The notes under the pieces: model-generated
The model's input: only the letters and a program-made list of their open reading frames with translations
The model's database searches: none
Told to the model about the DNA's origin: nothing
Assembly: GCA_000482145.1 (NCBI GenBank)
Contig: AUXH01000160.1
Span: 1-33,357, forward strand
Length of the DNA: 33,357 nt
DNA from: Strigomonas culicis
Lineage: Eukaryota > Euglenozoa > Kinetoplastea > Trypanosomatida > Trypanosomatidae
Reading direction: 5' to 3'
Program-made: the position numbers and the translations under genes
Part shown: positions 17,892 to 25,914 of the stretch, piece by piece
Layout: each line of letters starts with the position of its first letter
Position numbering within the stretch: position 1 is the stretch's first letter

Positions 17892-18018
17892 GCAGCCGTT
17901 TGGTCCTGGCGGTGGCGCTGGCGTTGGGGAGAGCACGAAGAATGAAATCATGTCTCTGTTTGCCGCGCCCGCACCGACCAGCAATGGACCGTATGCGGCA
18001 TGGCAGCCGAGGCGGTGA
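16873..18018 (+). CDS. ArfGAP-domain protein (SMAP/AGFG-like) with glutamine tract
   Basis: This 381-residue protein carries an N-terminal ArfGAP domain (about 43-165). Its zinc finger has the exact CX2CX16CX2C spacing (Cys59, Cys62, Cys79, Cys82), and the arginine finger is Arg87 in AGIHRAMG. The family stimulates GTP hydrolysis by Arf GTPases in vesicle coat cycling. The rest is low complexity: a proline run (about 190-200), Gly/Tyr/Pro segments, two similar short motifs (LNVADLFSDSS and MNVDDIFGSPS) and a run of 13 glutamines (17857-17895). The two DxF-type motifs could be adaptor- or clathrin-binding elements, which would suit a SMAP-like role at the trans-Golgi network or flagellar pocket. 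That is inference. An internal ATG at 16963 would still keep the domain, but the first ATG is preferred. Confidence 0.92.
17857..17895 (+). repeat. CAG/CAA tract encoding 13 glutamines
   Basis: Thirteen consecutive Gln codons, ten CAG and three CAA, lie in the disordered C-terminal half of the ArfGAP protein. A shorter CAG run at about 17644-17658 encodes five more glutamines. The CAA interruptions should slow slippage. Confidence 0.93.
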
Positions 18019-18587
18019 GGCTGCTCAGCGAGCATTGAGGAAGTGATCAGAGGGAGCACGCAGACGCACAAGGTGTTTTTTGTGTTTCGTACATACGCAT
18101 GCAAGCAAAGCATCCTTTTGGTGCGAGTCTCCTCATTCCTTTTTTTTTTAGCTTTGCTGTTGGTTATTTGTTTTCTGTTGTACAGTTGTGATCCGTTGGC
18201 GTTGTTCTTTTTTCTCTATTCTCTTAGTGGTAATGGAGTTGTTTTCTTTTTTCCTTTTCGGATCCCATAGTATATCTATCATGTGTGTTTTTTCTGTACG
18301 CTTCACCGTGTTCAACTGTGGCTATCCATTTTTTTTCTATACAGTTTATCCCCAGCATAGATACTCTGCATACTTTTTTTTTCCCTCTAGTTTTGCGCTC
18401 TTTTCATTTTTTTTTTCGTCCGCTCGTTACAAATGGCTGCTTCAGTCGTGTAGATGGATAACCTTTCTTTGCCTTCTTTTGCTCTTGCTGTTCTACTTCT
18501 CTTTTATAAACAAAAGAGCTTAAAGTACAAGTGACCTACTGTATGTGGAAGTGTAGGCATATATAGATAGAGCTATATACATTTGTA
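18019..18587. other. Intergenic spacer / 3' UTR of the ArfGAP gene
   Basis: T-rich spacer of about 570 bases with repeated T runs (18139-18149, 18330-18337, 18374-18382, 18407-18416). Open frames such as 18043-18270 and 18188-18523 code for Phe/Leu/Ser-rich noise. No RNA gene seen. Confidence 0.6.
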
Positions 18588-18606
18588 TTTTTTTTTTTTT
18601 TGGTAG
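18588..18606 (+). promoter_or_regulatory. T tract and trans-splice acceptor for VPS15
   Basis: An uninterrupted run of 14 T (18588-18601) is followed by GGTAG, with AG at 18605-18606. The resulting 5' UTR is 30 bases and contains no ATG. Confidence 0.65.
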
Positions 18607-18636
18607 CTTGCACGCACCCCTGCTGCGCCTCTCACA

Positions 18637-21600
18637 ATGGGCAACCAGCTCTCCTCGACCTCGACCATCCAGCTGTCGGCCACCCTCAGCAGCGTATCTC
18701 CGTCGCTGGAGGCGATTCGCCCGCTGAGCATCGAGGGCCGCAGCTGCTTCACAACCCTGCACTGCTCGCGCACCCTCACGCCGGCAGAGGGGGAGGACGC
18801 CCGCGCGTGGGCGGAGCAGCAGCAGCAGCAGCAGCCGACGCCTGCGGGTGAGGCGGACGGCGGCCCCGCGGCGCTCCCCGCGTGGGTGCGCGCGGCGCTC
18901 CTGCGAGGCCTGATGGAGCAGTGCTGGGCCCAGCGGCGGCAGCGGCTCCGCGCGCGGCGCGCTCAACCGCCGCCGCCCTCGCTCCTCAGCGACCCGGCGA
19001 GCCACGGTGGGGTGGCCGCGGCAGAAAGCCGTGCCGCACCCGCCCCCCGCATCTTCTCGTGGCAACCGTCCGGCGCCGCCGCGCCGACCTTCGCCGCGCC
19101 GCCGGCCGGCTACCCCTTCTTCGAGGGCCGTCTGAGCACGTACTACGAGAACTACCGCCACGTGATGCTGATGGCGGGCGCGCCGGCGGGTGAGGAGGAC
19201 GCGGGTGCCGCCGCGCGGCGCGGCGCCGGCAGCACCTGGCTCGCGTCCCTGTCCCTGGGGGACGACGCCGCAGCCTACCCCCCCGGCGGCCAGCCCGCGC
19301 CCTACCCCCAGCGGCTCCGCACGGAGGTGGTCGCGAAGCTCTTTTTGCGCGGCGCCACCGGTGGCGACCGGCAGCAGGCAGCGCTGCTGCAGCAGCTGCG
19401 CGCGCACCTGGCGGGGCTGCAGGAGCAGGTGGCGGTGGTGGACAGCACGCTGCCGCCGCTCGCGCCGCGCCGCACGCTGCTGTACCACACCGTGCAGTGC
19501 GACGACAGCCACCCCGTCGTGATGCTGCAGCGGCCCTACGTCAGCTACAGCCTGCCGGAGCGGCTCGCGCTGCGGCCCTACCTGACCGCGCGCCCCGCCG
19601 ACGCGCTCTATCTGCTCTTCCAGCTGCTGCTGGCGGTGGGGCAGCTGCACGAGGTGTACGGCGTCACGCACGGGGACCTGAAGCCGTCCAACTGTCTGTG
19701 CAGCAGCACCCACGTCGTGTACCTCGCGGACCTCGCCCCGTTCAAGCCGGCGCGACTCCCGCGCGACAACCCGCTCCTGTACCTCTACTACTACGACACG
19801 GACGAGGCGCGCGGCTGCTACGTGGCGCCGGAGAAGTTTACCGACGACCTTTCCTGTTTCGCTATGTCGGCCACGCAGAGGCCCCACCACCGCCGCACAC
19901 CGTCTGAGGCGGAGCGGGGGGACGGCCCGCCGTCGGGTCTGTCGTCGCCGGTGGAGGCGGAGCGCGGCCCCTTCGCGGCGGTGGGAGGCGACAGCGTGAC
20001 CTCCGTCCTGCACCCCCGCTACGAGACGGAGAACCTCAACATCTTCCACCACACGGCGTCGATGGACATCTTTTCCCTCGGCTGCGTCTTTGCCTACATT
20101 CTCGCGGAGGAGCCGCTCTTCGTCATGAAGGACGTGCTCGATCTGCGCGACTTGCCGACGGAGGACGCGCGGCGGCCCTTTGTGGAGGGCCGCCTTCGCG
20201 CGCGCCACATCCCCGCCTACGCGCGGCCGCTGCTGCTGGCCATGCTGGCCCCGCTCCCCGCGGACCGGCCCAGCGCGCGGGAGCTGATCGAGCGCTTCAG
20301 CGCACCCCCCCGCGAGGCCGCCCTGTTCCACGCGGCGCACTGCACGTGGCTGGCCGAGGAGCTCGTCCCCGCGGTGCTGCACCAGCCGGCCGACCGGCAG
20401 CTGCTGTGGCTGCACAGCCGCATCCGCGACATTCTCCGCCGCGCCACCGCAGAGGGAGAGGGCGAGGCGGTAGGCGAGGGAGGGCTGCGGCCCGCCGGGG
20501 AGGACGCCGCGGCGGCGCCGCCGCCGCACCGCTTCTTCGCGCCCCAGCAGCGCGGCGCCCACGCGGTGAGCGCGCTTCTCCCACTGCTCTTCCACGCCCT
20601 CCACAGCGTCGTCTCGGACGACGCGCTGCACCGCGGACTGCTCGTGCTTCAGGCGCTGCTGCCGCACGCGGCGCCCGACACGCTCGCGGAGGTGGTGCTG
20701 CCGCAGGTCAGCTACCTGAGCACCCGCGCGCGCGAGTGCCCGTGCGTGTGCCGCGCGCTGGCCGTTCGGCTGCTCGCGGACACAACGACGCGCCTCGCGC
20801 GCTCCGTGGCCGAGCGCGGGGCTGGTGACGCGGCGGCGCCGCACCGCGAGGCCGCGGAGGACGAGGCGCTGTGGGAGCCGGAGCCGGGCCCCGCCGCGCA
20901 GGGCCCGGGCCCGCTCCCGCTGCCCTACGCGACGCTATGCGAGGAGATGGTGCTGCCGTGCGTCGGGGAGCTGCTGCGCGGCGCGGACCGCGAGGAGGTG
21001 GTCGTGCTGGCCGAGCTCGCGGCGCACCTCCCGCGCCTGCTGCTGCTGGCCCGCTTCTTCCTCGAGCGCCGCGAGTGCCTGGCGGGCCGCGCGGCGCCGG
21101 CCGGCCCCGGCCCCTACAGCGCGCAGCTCAGCGAGCTGCACCGCTGCGGGTGGGAGATGCTGCAGGTGCTGTACAAGCACCCGAGCCCGCCCGTGCGCCT
21201 CGCGCTGCTGCCGCACACGGCCGAGGCCGCCGCCTTCCTCGGCGACGACCGCACGCAGAACGATCTTATCCCCCTCACGACGACCCTCCTGTCCGCGCCG
21301 CCGCGCGTGCTGCGCGTGTTGCTCCCGCAGATGCTGCTGCTGCACGCGCGGCTGCCGGCGAGCCCCGCCGTGTGGCAGACACTGCGCTTCTTCGCGGAGG
21401 AGGGGCTGCGGCAGGAGGACGCGCCGTGTGTGCGACACACGCTGCGGGCCCTCGCGACCGTCCTCCGCGCGGTGCACGCGCGCTACCGCAGCTGGGACGT
21501 CCTCACCCTCGTGCACCAGACGCTGCCGCTGCTGGTCAGTCCGCACCCGGCCGTGCGGCAGGCCGCCTGCGAGGCGGTCGCGGCCGCCGCGCAGTGCTAC

Positions 21601-23388
21601 CCGGTGAGCGTCGTGGGGCCCGGCCTGGCGGTCGCCGTGCGGCCGCTGCTCGTGCGCCCGGTGCCGCTCAGCTGCCTCGGCGCCTTCCCGCAGGCGATCC
21701 GCCGCGACCTGCTGGCTGCGCCCAGCCCCAGCGACACCCTGGCGGCGGACGCCGAGCCGCCACCGCGCGGCGGCGGCGGCCGGGTGGAGGCCGACGCGCC
21801 GCACATTCCGCTCCGCGCGGAGACGCCGGACCGCCGGCCGCAAACGCGCGCCGAGAGCCACGTGGAGCGGCTCTGCACCTTCGCCGCTCCCGGGGAGGAG
21901 GGTGGCGGTGGCGGCGCGGACGACCACTCTCTCGCGTCGCTGATCCGCTGCCCTTCCCTCACCGCCCGTGAGGCGGCGCGGCAGCGGGCGCTGGCCACCG
22001 CCGCGGCGCCGTCGGCCCCCGCTACACCCCCTCCCCCCCCTCCTCCTCCTGGTGCTGCTGGCTCGCCGACGTCCGCGGCGCCGGAGCGACTGTACGCGCC
22101 GCACGTGGCGTGGTACCCCCGGCACCTGCTGCGCGCCACCGCTGTCCCGGCGGCCACCGCCTCGCAGCACCTCGGCGCCATCCACGCGAGCACGTGCCTG
22201 CCGGGCACGCCCGGCGTGCTGCTGACGGCCGGCGCGCGCGGCGAGGCGCTGCTGTGGCGCCTGAGCACGGCGGAGGGGCTCACTGTGCAGGGCCGCGTGC
22301 CGCTCCCCTCCGTGCACGACAGCTACACCACGGCGACCGCCGGCGCGGGGCCGCGGCCGCCGTGCGTCTATCTGGGCAGCACGGACGGCGCGGTGCGGCA
22401 GCTGGACCCCGCGCGGCCGGCGCTCGTGCACACCCTCGCGGAGATGGGCAGCGCGGTCGTCGCGACGGCGCTGCAGGGCGAGGAGCTGCTGCTGGCCTGC
22501 GCGGCGGGCGGCCGCCTCTGCAGCCTGGACCGCCGCTGCGCGCGCGCGGCGGTGTGGCAGACGGCGGTGGACCCGCGCTGGGGCGCGCCGAGTGCCGTGA
22601 CGCCGCTCTACGCGCCCACGGGCGGCGCGGCGGCCGCGGCGGTCAGCACCCACGGTGGGCACGTCGCGCTCTACGACCTGCGCATCGGCCGCTGCGTGCA
22701 GCAGTACGCCGTGACGGCGGACCGCTGGGGGCTCGGCGCGGTGGGGGCCGGGCAGGCGGCCGGGGGAGCGGTCCTGGCGGCGTGCCCGGAGCCGCTCTCG
22801 CCACACGCGCGCGACCTGCTGGCGGCGGACGGCCCCGCGCTTCTGCTCGCGACGGGCGCCGGCGTCGTGCTGCGGCTGCAGCTCGCCTCCGGGCAGCTGC
22901 AGCCGCAGCTGACGCCGGCGACCGCCGCGCCGACGCGGGCGCTGCTCGTGCAGGCGGAGCAGCAGGCCCTCTTCACCGCCGGCGACGACGGCTTCATCCG
23001 GCGCTGGTCCTTCGCCCACCTGGCGGACTGCGGCACGCTGGCGCCCTTCGTGCCGACCGCGCCGGCGGCAGCTGTGAGTAGCACCGGCCAGCGGGCCGTG
23101 CATGGCAACGGCTACTCCGTGTACGAGTGCGAGCCGCTGCCCGGCGGCCCCCGGCAGGGCCCGCACAGCCCGTGGCGGCTGCGCGAGCTGCCGCGTGTCG
23201 GGCCGCCGTGCCGCGGCGGCGCGCCGCGCTGGCCGTGGACGACGGTGATGGAGGCCCCCAGGCACCACCGCGACGCCGTGCTGACGCTGGCGACGATGGC
23301 GGCTGCGGACACGGACGTCGCGCACCTCATCTCCGGCAGCCGGGACGGGTCCTTGACGGCGTGGGCGAACCAGCCCTTGTCTTGGTAG
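18637..23388 (+). CDS. VPS15: VPS15 (PIK3R4) regulatory subunit of class III PI3-kinase
   Basis: This 1583-residue protein is the VPS15 scaffold that activates VPS34 on endosomes and autophagic membranes. The N-terminus MGNQLSS is a strong N-myristoylation signal (Gly2, Ser6). The kinase-like domain has the β3 lysine K234 in VVAKLF, a THGDLKPSN catalytic loop (Asp347) and LADLAPFKP in place of DFG (Asp365). It then has the very characteristic DNPLLYLYYYDT and CYVAPEKF, and MDIFSLGCVFAYI further on. A helical HEAT-like region follows (about 570-1060), then a low-complexity linker with a polyproline run and a C-terminal WD40 propeller (about 1160-1583). Between the myristoylated end and K234 there is an extra Ala/Pro/Gln-rich segment of roughly 170 residues compared with the human protein. 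The start fits both the splice acceptor and the myristoylation motif; the stop is TAG. Confidence 0.95.
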   Translation: MGNQLSSTSTIQLSATLSSVSPSLEAIRPLSIEGRSCFTTLHCSRTLTPAEGEDARAWAEQQQQQQPTPAGEADGGPAALPAWVRAALLRGLMEQCWAQRRQRLRARRAQPPPPSLLSDPASHGGVAAAESRAAPAPRIFSWQPSGAAAPTFAAPPAGYPFFEGRLSTYYENYRHVMLMAGAPAGEEDAGAAARRGAGSTWLASLSLGDDAAAYPPGGQPAPYPQRLRTEVVAKLFLRGATGGDRQQAALLQQLRAHLAGLQEQVAVVDSTLPPLAPRRTLLYHTVQCDDSHPVVMLQRPYVSYSLPERLALRPYLTARPADALYLLFQLLLAVGQLHEVYGVTHGDLKPSNCLCSSTHVVYLADLAPFKPARLPRDNPLLYLYYYDTDEARGCYVAPEKFTDDLSCFAMSATQRPHHRRTPSEAERGDGPPSGLSSPVEAERGPFAAVGGDSVTSVLHPRYETENLNIFHHTASMDIFSLGCVFAYILAEEPLFVMKDVLDLRDLPTEDARRPFVEGRLRARHIPAYARPLLLAMLAPLPADRPSARELIERFSAPPREAALFHAAHCTWLAEELVPAVLHQPADRQLLWLHSRIRDILRRATAEGEGEAVGEGGLRPAGEDAAAAPPPHRFFAPQQRGAHAVSALLPLLFHALHSVVSDDALHRGLLVLQALLPHAAPDTLAEVVLPQVSYLSTRARECPCVCRALAVRLLADTTTRLARSVAERGAGDAAAPHREAAEDEALWEPEPGPAAQGPGPLPLPYATLCEEMVLPCVGELLRGADREEVVVLAELAAHLPRLLLLARFFLERRECLAGRAAPAGPGPYSAQLSELHRCGWEMLQVLYKHPSPPVRLALLPHTAEAAAFLGDDRTQNDLIPLTTTLLSAPPRVLRVLLPQMLLLHARLPASPAVWQTLRFFAEEGLRQEDAPCVRHTLRALATVLRAVHARYRSWDVLTLVHQTLPLLVSPHPAVRQAACEAVAAAAQCYPVSVVGPGLAVAVRPLLVRPVPLSCLGAFPQAIRRDLLAAPSPSDTLAADAEPPPRGGGGRVEADAPHIPLRAETPDRRPQTRAESHVERLCTFAAPGEEGGGGGADDHSLASLIRCPSLTAREAARQRALATAAAPSAPATPPPPPPPPGAAGSPTSAAPERLYAPHVAWYPRHLLRATAVPAATASQHLGAIHASTCLPGTPGVLLTAGARGEALLWRLSTAEGLTVQGRVPLPSVHDSYTTATAGAGPRPPCVYLGSTDGAVRQLDPARPALVHTLAEMGSAVVATALQGEELLLACAAGGRLCSLDRRCARAAVWQTAVDPRWGAPSAVTPLYAPTGGAAAAAVSTHGGHVALYDLRIGRCVQQYAVTADRWGLGAVGAGQAAGGAVLAACPEPLSPHARDLLAADGPALLLATGAGVVLRLQLASGQLQPQLTPATAAPTRALLVQAEQQALFTAGDDGFIRRWSFAHLADCGTLAPFVPTAPAAAVSSTGQRAVHGNGYSVYECEPLPGGPRQGPHSPWRLRELPRVGPPCRGGAPRWPWTTVMEAPRHHRDAVLTLATMAAADTDVAHLISGSRDGSLTAWANQPLSW

Positions 23389-23682
23389 ACAATCGAGTGA
23401 AGAGAGAAGCGACGGAAAGGCCTTCCTTTCTCCTTGTCTGTTCTCTGTTGATATATATTTTTTATTGCGTTTGCTGTTACACAATTTGAAGTAATACCAC
23501 AACCAACACCGAGAACCGAACATGTTGAGTGCTGTCAACAAATTTGTCAAATCCCTTTCACTTTGAAACTGAGGCATGCATCGAGTAACAAGTATGCATT
23601 TGTTTTCGTATATTCTCGCTTCGTTTCCATTTTCTTCTCATTCTTGGTCAAAACAAATTGTTTGAATGTTGTTTTTGTCTGG
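23389..23682. other. Intergenic spacer / 3' UTR of VPS15
   Basis: AT-rich spacer without a supported gene on either strand. It includes A/T-rich blocks around 23450-23465 and 23585-23680. Confidence 0.6.
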
Positions 23683-23727
23683 ATTGTTTTTGTCTCTCTT
23701 TTTTTTACTTTTCTACACCACTTGTAG
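23683..23727 (+). promoter_or_regulatory. Polypyrimidine tract and trans-splice acceptor for the transporter gene
   Basis: T/C tract from about 23683 to 23723, with AG at 23726-23727 and a second AG at 23736-23737. Either gives a short 5' UTR with no ATG before 23773. Confidence 0.62.
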
Positions 23728-23772
23728 TTGTTTACAGATCCTAGACGCAAGGTTTTTGCCCGGCACTCGAAC

Positions 23773-25338
23773 ATGGAGGCACAGAAAAGGATTTCTTTGT
23801 TTGTGCGAATCCGCCTCATCGATGTCCTTACTGTTCTCGGGATCTACTACTGTATGTTTCACATGATGCGCCGCATTGTGGGCATTACGCGTACCCGTGT
23901 GCAAGAGTCGCTTGGTCTGTCGACGACGGCCGTCTCCTGGGTGGACATGGCCTTCATCACCTATAGCATCTCGCAGATGTCGTACGGCACGTACCGGCAG
24001 TTCGCCTCGACCCGCACACTGCTGTACGGCGGCATCGTCCTCACCGCGCTCAGCTGCACCGGCTACGCGCTGTCCACACACGAGTGGCAGCTGCTGCTGT
24101 GGTGGGGCATCAACGGCATCGCGCAGGGCACAGGCTGGCCGACGTGCGTCTCCATCATCGGGAACTGGATCTTCCCAGCCGAGCGCGGCGCCATCATGGG
24201 CGTGTGGAGCGCGAACAACGCGGTCGGCGGCGTGCTGGGCACCATGCTGCCGACCATGCTCATGAGCAGCGGGCTCTCCTGGCGCGCAGTGATTATGGTC
24301 GAGGTCGCCATGGTGCTCGCCGTCGGCGCCCTGCTCGTGTGGCGGCTGCGGCAGCACCCCAACGAGGTGGGCATGCCCTCCGCTTCGCAGGCGCTGGGCG
24401 GCCTCACGTGGGAGGCGCTGCACCGCCTGCAGCCGCTCACGCTCGACCGCGAGGGCGTCTACCGCCTCCCTCCGTCGGACGCGGCGGCGGCGGCGGACCC
24501 GACCTCGCCCACCTCCGCCGCGGCGAGCGCACCGGTGCCCACGGTGCTGCAGCTGCTGCGACTCCGCGGCGTGGCGGGCTACACGGCGAGCTACTGGATC
24601 CAGCAGCTCGTGCGCTACGCCTTCATGGCGTGGCTGCCCACGTACCTCAGCGTCGCCCAGGGCTTCAGCGTCGCGCGGACGGGGGTCATCGCGGCGGCCT
24701 TCGATGTGGCCGGTGTGGCCGGCATCCTGCTCACCGGCTACCTCTCGGACCGCCTCTTTGGGGGCCGCCGCCGGGTGAAGCTGATGCTGCTGCTGACCGT
24801 CGCACAGATGACCGCCATCGGCCTCTTCGGTGCCCTGTCGCCGCACCTCCATCAGCGCACCGTCGCCTGCACGCTGCTCGTGATACTCGCCGGCTTCTTC
24901 TCCTTCGGGGTGGAGTCGCTGGGGTCCGGGGCCTGCATCCTCACCTTCTGCGAGCACGTGCGGGTGCCGGTGGGCCCTGTGGTCGGCCTCATCGGCGGCT
25001 TCGGCGCGCTCGGCTCCGTGCTGCAGGGACCACTCTCCGGCGTGTTTGGCGACCGCGGCGCGTGGCGCGCGCTCTTCCTCCTCTTTGGGCTGCTCTGCGC
25101 GCTGTCAGGCGTTTTTATGCTCCCCGTCTTCTGGCTAGAGCGCGAGCACGCCGGCGACGGGGCGGGCGGGGCCGGGGAAGCACCGGAGGGCACGACAGCT
25201 AGCGAAGACAACATACGGTTACAGGTGAAGACGGAGTCTCTACGGTGGGATGCCGAGGCGGGCGCCGGCACAATCGAGGAGGAGCTGCCGCTTGCGGGGG
25301 ATGCGGTGGCGGCTGGCAAGAAGGGCTCAGACGTATAG
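23773..25338 (+). CDS. Major facilitator transporter, SLC37/GlpT-like organophosphate family
   Basis: This 521-residue protein has about twelve hydrophobic segments in two bundles, separated by a hydrophilic central loop (about 200-260), and a polar tail of about 70 residues. The segment WWGINGIAQGTGWPTCVSIIGNW, split here only by position (roughly residues 112-134), matches the NGxxQGTGWP signature of sugar-phosphate/phosphate antiporters. It is followed by PAERGAIMGVW and NNAVGGVLGT as in that family. The first helix ends in MMRRIVGITR, a basic patch at the position where these transporters bind phosphate. Likely substrates are glycerol-3-phosphate or hexose phosphates exchanged for phosphate; the exact substrate and membrane cannot be told. 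The ATG at 23773 is the first after the splice site; an upstream extension would start with TTG. The stop is TAG. Confidence 0.9.
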   Translation: MEAQKRISLFVRIRLIDVLTVLGIYYCMFHMMRRIVGITRTRVQESLGLSTTAVSWVDMAFITYSISQMSYGTYRQFASTRTLLYGGIVLTALSCTGYALSTHEWQLLLWWGINGIAQGTGWPTCVSIIGNWIFPAERGAIMGVWSANNAVGGVLGTMLPTMLMSSGLSWRAVIMVEVAMVLAVGALLVWRLRQHPNEVGMPSASQALGGLTWEALHRLQPLTLDREGVYRLPPSDAAAAADPTSPTSAAASAPVPTVLQLLRLRGVAGYTASYWIQQLVRYAFMAWLPTYLSVAQGFSVARTGVIAAAFDVAGVAGILLTGYLSDRLFGGRRRVKLMLLLTVAQMTAIGLFGALSPHLHQRTVACTLLVILAGFFSFGVESLGSGACILTFCEHVRVPVGPVVGLIGGFGALGSVLQGPLSGVFGDRGAWRALFLLFGLLCALSGVFMLPVFWLEREHAGDGAGGAGEAPEGTTASEDNIRLQVKTESLRWDAEAGAGTIEEELPLAGDAVAAGKKGSDV

Positions 25339-25740
25339 CGGGCTGCTTTTGCTACTTTTTGGATGTAGCACCACGTGTGTGACGGGAGACGTGTTTATAG
25401 CGAATATTCGTTTTTTTTTAATACTTAGCTAATTATCATTGTTTAGGATTGAAAAGGGAACGCTATCCATCTTCTTTATCCTATTTGTTTTTCTACTTTT
25501 TTGGGGTTTCGCATATTACATTTTTTCCCCCTTTTCGTTCATTTGCTTCCTTTCAAATTGGATTTTCTAATTCTTATTGTTGTACATGTGTGATGCTCTC
25601 TCTCTTTTTTTTTTGGTAAAACTATATTTCTTATGGTGTTGCGTTCTACACTGCTGGTCTTCTTAAAGAAATACGGCGCTTCTGATCGTGCTCTGTGAGT
25701 GTTCACGATTCCATATATGTACACGCATTGTATATACCTA
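25339..25740. other. Intergenic spacer / 3' UTR of the transporter gene
   Basis: T-rich spacer with runs near 25410-25418 and 25605-25614. An antisense open frame at 25539-25979 is low-complexity and crosses the AT repeat; it is not supported. Confidence 0.6.
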
Positions 25741-25771
25741 CTTTCCCTTTTCCTTTTTCTTCTTCTCCTAG
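25741..25771 (+). promoter_or_regulatory. Polypyrimidine tract and trans-splice acceptor for the SpdS-like gene
   Basis: An almost pure C/T tract (25741-25768) ends in CTAG, with AG at 25770-25771. This would place the AT microsatellite inside a 5' UTR of about 143 bases with no upstream ATG. Downstream AGs lack a good tract. Confidence 0.6.
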
Positions 25772-25794
25772 CTACCAGTGAGCATAGATAGCTG

Positions 25795-25798
<4 letters not shown>

Positions 25799-25828
<30 letters not shown>
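25799..25828. repeat. (AT)15 microsatellite in the presumed 5' UTR
   Basis: Fifteen uninterrupted AT dinucleotides lie between the predicted splice acceptor and the ATG at 25915. In RNA this is a self-complementary AU run that could fold into a weak hairpin. Confidence 0.95.
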
Positions 25829-25833
<5 letters not shown>

Positions 25834-25914
25834 ATTACACCCATACCCATACACTGACAGTTGCCACAGCATCGAAATAGAAGGAAAGAAACAAATAGAC
25901 ATATCCTAGAGAGC

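Noticed and set aside
20935..23577. Antisense open frame of 880 codons opposite VPS15 (and a 774-codon one at 18520-20844)
   Set aside because: Very high GC makes stop codons rare in all frames. The encoded sequences are Arg/Ala/Gly-rich without domains, and the sense strand encodes unmistakable VPS15 motifs.
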